NCBI GenBank assembly: GCA_003242645.1
Contig: QGVC01000082.1
Location: forward strand, 1-11,802
Origin: Pseudomonadota bacterium
Lineage (GTDB): Bacteria > Pseudomonadota > Alphaproteobacteria > Rhizobiales > Hyphomicrobiaceae
Length of the DNA: 11,802 nucleotides
Direction of reading: 5' to 3'
Each line of letters starts with the position of its first letter. The first letter of the stretch is position 1. The translations under genes and the position numbers were made by a program. The notes under the pieces are model-generated. The model made no database searches. It was not told the DNA's origin and saw only the letters and a list, made by a program, of their open reading frames with translations. This document shows positions 7,173 through 11,802 of this stretch, in pieces.

Positions 7173-8353
7173 AGATCATCTCGCGGGCAGATCGCAGTAT
7201 CGTCACCGAATGGTGGTTCACGGTCGATCGGGTGCTGCTCGCTGCGATCCTGCTTCTCGCGGGCAGCGGTCTGGTGCTGTCCTTGGCGGCAAGCCCGGCG
7301 GTTGCCTTGAAGAAAGGTCTGCACGCGTTCCACTTCGTCGAGCGGCATGCGGCCTTCTCGGTCATCGGGGTCGGCATCATGCTCGCCATCTCGATGATGC
7401 AGCCGCGGATGATCCGGCGAGTTTCGCTCATCGTCTTTCTCGCCGCGCTCCTGCTGATGATCTGCGTGCTCAATTTCGGTGATGAGATCAACGGCGCCCG
7501 CCGTTGGCTACGATTGGGCAGCTTTTCCATTCAGCCATCGGAATTTGCGAAGCCCGCCTTCATCGTGCTCAGTGCCTGGGCGTTCGCGGAAACGCAGAAG
7601 CAGATCGATATGCCCGCGCGGTCCATCGCGGTCGGGCTGTTGTTGGTGCTGGCGGCGCTTCTGCTCATGCAGCCCGACGTCGGCCAAACATTCCTTGTCG
7701 GCTCGATCTGGGCGACGCTGTTCGTGCTATCAGGCCAACCCCTATTCTGGGTCGGTATATTCGCCGCCATCGGCATCTTCGGACTGGCTAGCGCCTATTT
7801 GACCCTGGATTACGTGCGCTTGCGCGTTGACCGCTTCCTGGCTTCGGGCGGCGACGAATACTCCCAAACGGCGCGTGCTCTGCAATCCTTCGTAGAGGGT
7901 GGCTTCTTTGGCCGCGGGCCGGGAGAGGGCACGATCAAGACGGCCCTGCCGGATGCTCACACGGACTTCATCTTCGCGGTGATTGCGGAGGAGTACGGCG
8001 CCGTGGCCTGTCTGGCGCTTGTCGCGCTGTTCGCGATCATCGTCTTGCGCGCCTATTTTCGAACGTTTACGGAACCCGACCCATTCGCGCGCCTTGCCGT
8101 GAGCGGGCTATCGTTGCTGTTCGGGCTCCAGGCCGCAATCAACATGGGTGTCAACGTGGGCCTGCTGCCGGCAAAAGGCATGACGCTTCCCTTCATCTCG
8201 GCTGGCGGCTCGTCGCTCGTATCGACGTTCTTTACCATGGGCATCATCCTCGCGCTGACCCGACGCAAGCCTGGCGCCCTGCGCTTGAGAACGCCGCATT
8301 CGGCGCTCAAGAATGAAAACAGACTAGGCAGACTGGGACCGGCAACGCAGTGA
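7169..8353 (+). CDS. ftsW: FtsW, septal peptidoglycan glycosyltransferase (SEDS family)
   Basis: Polytopic inner-membrane SEDS protein that polymerises lipid II at the division septum with FtsI. From the ATG at 7169 it is 394 residues (E. coli 414), with about ten hydrophobic segments (for example 21-41, 63-78, 86-102, 152-168, 270-293, 348-364). Motifs: [10 protein letters not shown] at 108-117, QPSEFAKPA at 122-130, and in the large periplasmic loop [10 protein letters not shown] at 248-257 followed by [11 protein letters not shown] at 260-270, where Asp266 matches the catalytic aspartate of SEDS enzymes. [20 protein letters not shown] at 331-350 is the family's C-terminal signature. The frame is open back to 7070, but that stretch overlaps murD and is not FtsW-like. 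FtsW rather than RodA is supported by the dcw setting. The last 25 or so residues are unconserved and encoded by a palindrome and a tandem repeat. The stop overlaps the murG start. Confidence 0.96.
   Translation: MKIISRADRSIVTEWWFTVDRVLLAAILLLAGSGLVLSLAASPAVALKKGLHAFHFVERHAAFSVIGVGIMLAISMMQPRMIRRVSLIVFLAALLLMICVLNFGDEINGARRWLRLGSFSIQPSEFAKPAFIVLSAWAFAETQKQIDMPARSIAVGLLLVLAALLLMQPDVGQTFLVGSIWATLFVLSGQPLFWVGIFAAIGIFGLASAYLTLDYVRLRVDRFLASGGDEYSQTARALQSFVEGGFFGRGPGEGTIKTALPDAHTDFIFAVIAEEYGAVACLALVALFAIIVLRAYFRTFTEPDPFARLAVSGLSLLFGLQAAINMGVNVGLLPAKGMTLPFISAGGSSLVSTFFTMGIILALTRRKPGALRLRTPHSALKNENRLGRLGPATQ
8284..8311 (+). repeat. Perfectly paired 11-bp palindrome in the 3' end of ftsW
   Basis: CTTGAG (8284-8289) pairs with CTCAAG (8306-8311), and inside it CGCCG (8292-8296) pairs with CGGCG (8301-8305) around a CATT loop. 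The only unpaired stem bases are AA at 8290-8291. This is the strongest hairpin I noticed. It is translated as part of the FtsW tail (RTPHSALK). No T-run follows on either strand, so it is not an intrinsic terminator. It lies 38 bases before the murG GTG and could be a repetitive extragenic palindrome-type element that has entered the tail, or an mRNA structure affecting murG. The pairing is seen directly; its function is unknown. Confidence 0.6.
8320..8337 (+). repeat. 9-bp tandem repeat at the end of ftsW
   Basis: CAGACTAGG (8320-8328) is followed at once by CAGACTGGG (8329-8337), matching at eight of nine bases. In frame it encodes part of the RLGRLG sequence of the FtsW tail. The second copy provides the GGGA that is the only Shine-Dalgarno-like sequence before the murG GTG, at a long spacing of 11 bases. 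Confidence 0.5.
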
Positions 8354-9486
8354 ATGCTCCCTCGGTGATGCTTGCGGCCGGTGGCACTGGCGGCCATCTC
8401 TTCCCGGCGCTGGCGCTGGCGCAAGAGCTTGGCCGGCGTGGCTACGCGGTCGATTTGATGACCGACATGCGGGGAGATCGCTACGGCAGCGATTTTCCGG
8501 CGCGAGACATCTATCTCGTCCCTTCTGCCACGATCGGCGAGCGGCGCAGCGCGCTCGAAACCATCCGGACTGCCATCACCCTTGCCCGCGGAATTCTCAC
8601 GGCCTACCGGCAGCTTGCCTCCGTTAAACCCGGAGCAGTCATCGGGTTCGGCGGCTATCCAAGCTTCCCTCCAGTGATGGCCGCCTGGCTCCGGCGCATC
8701 CCCACGGCCATTCACGAGCAGAACTCGGTGCTCGGACGTGCGAACCGCCTGCTCGCCAAACGGGTGACTGCGATCGCCACATCCTTCCCGTCAGTGCGCT
8801 ATCTGGATGCGAGCCTGGAACGTAAGGTGCGGCTCACCGGCAATCCGGTCCGCGATGCGGTGATCGACTGGTCGACGCGGGCCTACGTGCCACCCGAGCC
8901 AGCCGGCGAGTTCAGGTTGCTCGTTTTTGGCGGGAGCCAAGGTGCGCGCTTCTTCTCGGATCTGTTGCCCCAGGCGGTCGCCCTACTGAAGCCCGAGACC
9001 CGCAGCCGCCTCAGAATCGTCCAGCAATGCCGCGAAGAAGACCTCGGCCGTGTGCGCCAGGCGTATGCGGCCCTCGAGGTCGATATGGAACTCGCAACCT
9101 TTTTTCGCGATCTTCCGGAAAAGATGGCCGCGGCGCATCTGGTCATCGCACGTGCCGGGGCGTCGTCCGTGGCCGAGCTGACGGTTATGGGGCGGCCCTC
9201 GATCTTGGTTCCGCTGCCACATGCCGTAGATAACGACCAATTGCGGAACGCAACGCAACTTGCTCGAAACGGGGGAGCTTCATGCATCGAGCAGAAGGAT
9301 CTGACGCCGGAACGGCTTGCAAGCGAAATCGAGCGGCTGGCCGCGAATCCAGATGAGCTGGCACGCATGGCGGCCGCAGCTAAGTCACAGGGACGCGCCG
9401 ATGCAGTGATCCGCCTCGCCGATCTCGTGGAGGAGCTCATGGGCGCGCGGCAGCCACGTCCGCCCATAGAGCAAGACAGGAACTGA
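8350..9486 (+). CDS. murG: MurG, lipid II synthase (undecaprenyl-PP-MurNAc-pentapeptide GlcNAc transferase)
   Basis: Peripheral inner-membrane GT-B glycosyltransferase that moves GlcNAc from UDP-GlcNAc to lipid I, making lipid II. The protein is 378 residues (E. coli 355). N-domain: AAGGTGGHLFPALALA at 9-24 (first glycine-rich loop), GFGGYPSFPP at 99-108 and HEQNSVLGRANR at 122-133. C-domain: FGGSQGAR at 193-200 (second glycine-rich loop), ARAGASSVAEL at 267-277 and PLPHAVDNDQ at 288-297, which bind the UDP-GlcNAc donor. The GTG at 8350 overlaps the ftsW TGA as GTGA and is the best start; the next in-frame ATG (8368) would leave only two residues before the glycine-rich loop. Only a weak, distant Shine-Dalgarno precedes it, so initiation probably depends on ribosomes finishing ftsW. 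The stop codon is merged with the murC Shine-Dalgarno. Confidence 0.97.
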   Translation: MNAPSVMLAAGGTGGHLFPALALAQELGRRGYAVDLMTDMRGDRYGSDFPARDIYLVPSATIGERRSALETIRTAITLARGILTAYRQLASVKPGAVIGFGGYPSFPPVMAAWLRRIPTAIHEQNSVLGRANRLLAKRVTAIATSFPSVRYLDASLERKVRLTGNPVRDAVIDWSTRAYVPPEPAGEFRLLVFGGSQGARFFSDLLPQAVALLKPETRSRLRIVQQCREEDLGRVRQAYAALEVDMELATFFRDLPEKMAAAHLVIARAGASSVAELTVMGRPSILVPLPHAVDNDQLRNATQLARNGGASCIEQKDLTPERLASEIERLAANPDELARMAAAAKSQGRADAVIRLADLVEELMGARQPRPPIEQDRN

Positions 9487-9498
9487 GGAAGAAATTCG
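9485..9498 (+). promoter_or_regulatory. murC ribosome binding site overlapping the murG stop
   Basis: GAGGAAG at 9485-9491 begins inside the murG TGA (9484-9486) and lies seven bases before the murC ATG at 9499. The whole intergenic spacer is 12 bases, so murC initiation is likely fed by terminating murG ribosomes. Confidence 0.7.
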
Positions 9499-10932
9499 AT
9501 GGAAATACCCCGCGGGATCGGGCCCTTTCACATCATTGGCATCGGCGGCATCGGCATGAGCGCCATCGCCGAGATCCTGCATGCCAAGGGCTTCACTGTT
9601 CAGGGTAGCGATCAGAAAGAAAGCGCTAACCTGAAGCGGCTGCGCGCCAAAGGCATTCGAGTTTTCGTCGGCCATAAGGCCGACAACCTTGCCGATGCGG
9701 CGTATGTTGTCATTTCCAGCGCAGTCAAGGACGGCAATCCGGAGCTGGAGGCGGCGCGTGAAAAAGGGCTTCCCATTATCCGGCGCGCGGAAATGCTGGC
9801 CGAGCTGATGCGTCTCTATTCGACGGTGTCAGTGACCGGCACCCACGGCAAGACGACGACGACATCCCTTATTGCGCACATATTCCAGAAGGCTGGCCTC
9901 GACCCTACGGTGATCACGGGCGGGATCATCAACGACTGGGGATCCAACGCCCGGCTGGGAGCAGGCCCTTGGATGATCGTCGAGGCTGACGAATCCGATG
10001 GCACCTTCGTCAAAATCCCCACTCAGATCGGAGTGGTGACCAACATCGACCCGGAGCATCTCGACTACTTCAAGTCGGTCGAGAACATGCACCGCGAGTT
10101 CGAGGCCTTCTACCGCAACATCCCCTTTTACGGATTGATAGTAACCTGCACGGATCATCCCGTAATCCGGGAGATGGTCAATCGGCTGCACCTGCGCCGC
10201 GACGGACGCCCGCTGGTAACCTATGGCACGCAGCCCGACGCCGACATGGTGCTAGGTAATGTGAGCTTCGAGGGGCTCAACACGATCTTCGACGCAGAAA
10301 TCGGAGAGCGGGTCAGAGGCGGCGCGCGCAGCATTCGCGGCTGGCGCGTTCCCCTGCCGGGGCAACACAATGCGCTCAACGCCCTCGCAGCAATCGCCGT
10401 GGCAGCGCAGGCGGGCATTCCTGACGACGTGATCCGGCAGGCGCTGGCCTCGTTCAGCGGCGTAAAGCGGCGATTCCAACTCACCGGCACGTGGAACGGC
10501 GTGTTCATCTTCGATGACTACGGCCACCACCCGACCGAAATCGCTGCGGTTCTCAAGGCCGCGCGCGCAGGAGCCAGCGGCCGCGTGATTGCCGTGATCG
10601 AGCCGCACCGGTACACGCGTGTGCGCGATCTGTTCCAGGATTTCTGCACGTCACTTCAGGCCGCAGACGCTGTCATCGTCACGCCGCTCTACTCTGCGGG
10701 CGAGACGCCGATCGATGGCGTCGATCATGAATCGCTTGCAGAAGGCATCCGGTGCGCGGGGCACGCCTCCGTGTTTCCCGTCGGAAATGAACAGCAGGTC
10801 GTCTCCGTCATTCAGCAGATCGCCGAGCCAGGCGACATCGTGATCTGCCTCGGGGCTGGCAACTCGACCGACTTGGCTCACGCTCTTCCCGAGCTTCTCG
10901 GCGGCGAGCCCAAACGGGCGGGAGTTGCGTGA
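9499..10932 (+). CDS. murC: MurC, UDP-N-acetylmuramate:L-alanine ligase
   Basis: Cytoplasmic ATP-dependent ligase that adds the first residue of the stem peptide, L-alanine, to UDP-MurNAc. The protein is 477 residues (E. coli 491). The N-terminal nucleotide-binding domain has [15 protein letters not shown] at 13-27 and GSDQKES at 36-42. The P-loop is [11 protein letters not shown] at 113-123, the histidine variant typical of Mur[10 protein letters not shown] at 162-170 and NIDPEHLDY at 182-190 follow, then [11 protein letters not shown] around 288-298 and GVKRRF at 321-326. The C-terminal domain opens with [13 protein letters not shown] at 338-350 and EPHRYTR follows. Absence of fused MurB or Ddl domains is clear from the length. 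The TGA shares its last base with the murB ATG. Confidence 0.98.
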   Translation: MEIPRGIGPFHIIGIGGIGMSAIAEILHAKGFTVQGSDQKESANLKRLRAKGIRVFVGHKADNLADAAYVVISSAVKDGNPELEAAREKGLPIIRRAEMLAELMRLYSTVSVTGTHGKTTTTSLIAHIFQKAGLDPTVITGGIINDWGSNARLGAGPWMIVEADESDGTFVKIPTQIGVVTNIDPEHLDYFKSVENMHREFEAFYRNIPFYGLIVTCTDHPVIREMVNRLHLRRDGRPLVTYGTQPDADMVLGNVSFEGLNTIFDAEIGERVRGGARSIRGWRVPLPGQHNALNALAAIAVAAQAGIPDDVIRQALASFSGVKRRFQLTGTWNGVFIFDDYGHHPTEIAAVLKAARAGASGRVIAVIEPHRYTRVRDLFQDFCTSLQAADAVIVTPLYSAGETPIDGVDHESLAEGIRCAGHASVFPVGNEQQVVSVIQQIAEPGDIVICLGAGNSTDLAHALPELLGGEPKRAGVA

Positions 10933-10934
10933 TG
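10920..10934 (+). promoter_or_regulatory. murB ribosome binding site and murC/murB stop-start overlap
   Basis: GGGAG at 10920-10924 lies seven bases before an ATG at 10932-10934. The murC TGA (10930-10932) and this ATG share one base (TGATG), a classic coupling junction. The site supports the chosen murB start. Confidence 0.65.
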
Positions 10935-11802
10935 AGCTTTCCTGATTTGAGCCGGGAGCTGGCTGCCCAAATGCCAGACCTCAGAGGCCGGCTGGTAGCC
11001 AATTTCGACCTGTCGAGCATCACCTGGTTTCGGGTTGGAGGTCCGGCACAAGTCCTTTTCACGCCTGCCGATGAGGCGGATCTCGCCTACTTTCTCTCGC
11101 AGGCCCCTGCTGAGCTGCCTGTAACCGTCATTGGGCTTTGCTCAAACTTGCTGGTCAGAGACGGCGGCATTCCGGGCGTCGTCATCCGGCTGGGACGTGG
11201 TTTCTCGCACATCAAACCTGAGCCAGGTCACCGCCTGCGCGTCGGAGCGGCCGTGCCGGATGTGAAAGTTGCGCGTGCAGCCGCTGATGCTGGAATAGCC
11301 GGTCTTGCGTTCTACCGCGGCATCCCGGGCTCGATCGGAGGTGCCCTACGGATGAATGGCGGCGCCCATGGAACGGAAACCAAGGATGTGCTCGTCGAGG
11401 CCCGCGCTGTCGACCGCCAAGGCACCATCCATGTGCTTTCGGTTGCCGAGATGGGCTACAGCTACCGGCACTGCAGCGTGCCCTCGGACTGGATCTTCAC
11501 CGAGGCCACATACCAAGGCCGACCCGGCGAGACCGCGGAAATCCTCAAGCAGATGGAAGAGGTTGCTCAGTACCGGGAGGAGAACCAACCGACCCGCGAG
11601 CGAACCGGCGGCTCGACCTTCAAGAACCCGCCGGGGCAAAGCGCCTGGAAGCTCATCGACGCTGCTGGTTGCCGCGGCATGCGCATAGGTGGCGCGAAGG
11701 TTTCAGAGATGCACTGCAACTTCCTGATCAACGAAGGCGATGCGACGGCGGAGGACATCGAACGCCTCGGGGAGACGGGGCGGGCCAGGGGAAGGGGGAT
11801 TT
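10932..11802 (+). CDS. murB: MurB, UDP-N-acetylenolpyruvoylglucosamine reductase, 3' truncated
   Basis: FAD- and NADPH-dependent cytoplasmic reductase that converts UDP-GlcNAc-enolpyruvate to UDP-MurNAc, feeding MurC. The frame stays open from ATG 10932 to the window end: 290 complete codons and no stop, so roughly 15-30 C-terminal residues are missing, including the usual final catalytic glutamate. Motifs: TWFRVGGPA at 31-39, FAD-binding [12 protein letters not shown] at 68-79, [21 protein letters not shown] at 127-147, SYRH at 177-180, TGGSTFKNP at 225-233 with the expected proton-donor Ser228, and [15 protein letters not shown] at 253-267. Lacking the extra loop of E. coli MurB, it looks like the shorter type II form common in alphaproteobacteria. 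Odd points: Cys70 where the family normally has glycine (G-x-G-S-N), and a final stretch (283-290) that departs from the expected ETVRARVK-like sequence, probably from base errors at the contig edge. Confidence 0.95.
   Translation, partial: MSFPDLSRELAAQMPDLRGRLVANFDLSSITWFRVGGPAQVLFTPADEADLAYFLSQAPAELPVTVIGLCSNLLVRDGGIPGVVIRLGRGFSHIKPEPGHRLRVGAAVPDVKVARAAADAGIAGLAFYRGIPGSIGGALRMNGGAHGTETKDVLVEARAVDRQGTIHVLSVAEMGYSYRHCSVPSDWIFTEATYQGRPGETAEILKQMEEVAQYREENQPTRERTGGSTFKNPPGQSAWKLIDAAGCRGMRIGGAKVSEMHCNFLINEGDATAEDIERLGETGRARGRGI
11775..11802 (+). other. Suspected low-quality contig-edge sequence
   Basis: The last 28 bases are very G-rich and translate as TGRARGRGI in the murB frame, where type II MurB proteins usually read like TVRARVK followed by two or three residues and F-G. 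One T-to-G change at 11779 and one lost T near 11790-11791 would restore that pattern and put a phenylalanine codon at the end. This suggests sequencing or assembly error rather than a real frameshift; it is inference from family knowledge. Confidence 0.45.

Noticed and set aside
8284..8318. Intrinsic terminator between ftsW and murG
   Set aside because: The hairpin is strong but is followed by GAATGAAAAC on the + strand, with no T-run on either strand, and it lies inside coding sequence with murG following immediately.
1..11802. A novel or accessory system hidden in the window
   Set aside because: All nine genes are standard dcw members in the usual order with intact motifs, gaps are short, and there is no extra gene, integrase, composition shift or repeat array.

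Overview
The window is a segment of a division and cell wall (dcw) cluster. It holds nine genes, all on the + strand, in the order ftsI (5' truncated) - murE - murF - mraY - murD - ftsW - murG - murC - murB (3' truncated). Every gene was recognised from catalytic or binding motifs read in its translation. I see no RNA gene, mobile element, CRISPR array or integrase, and no stretch over 300 bases without a gene; the longest gap is 136 bases (1566-1701).

The DNA is GC-rich with G/C-biased third positions. MurE carries the DNPR signature of meso-diaminopimelate-adding enzymes, so the wall is Gram-negative type. The gene order, the RPDI...DRNG form of the FtsI N-terminal motif, and the style of MurF, MurD and MurB point to an alphaproteobacterium, most likely of the Hyphomicrobiales (Rhizobiales). 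That placement is inference and I do not name a genus.

Layout: 1-1565 is the periplasmic part of FtsI, the septal transpeptidase. 1702-4568 is murE and murF, joined by an ATGA overlap; they add meso-DAP and D-Ala-D-Ala to the stem peptide. 4640-5722 is mraY, which makes lipid I. 5763-9486 is murD, ftsW and murG, chained by two 4-base overlaps; they add D-Glu, polymerise septal glycan, and make lipid II. 9499-11802 is murC and murB, the first committed steps of the nucleotide pathway. Together the genes make UDP-MurNAc-pentapeptide, attach it to the lipid carrier, convert it to lipid II, and supply the FtsW/FtsI pair that polymerises and crosslinks it at the septum. Tight spacing and overlaps argue for one polycistronic transcript with translational coupling.

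I found no undescribed biological system; this is a core housekeeping locus. The items worth a second look are small: a strong palindrome encoded in frame in the unconserved tail of FtsW; a short motif (GCCG, 0-6 bases, AATGCGG) found in that palindrome and in the two longest intergenic gaps; a murE start with no visible Shine-Dalgarno behind a hairpin; a cysteine in the MurB FAD-binding motif; and a window end that looks like low-quality contig-edge sequence with a probable one-base deletion in murB.
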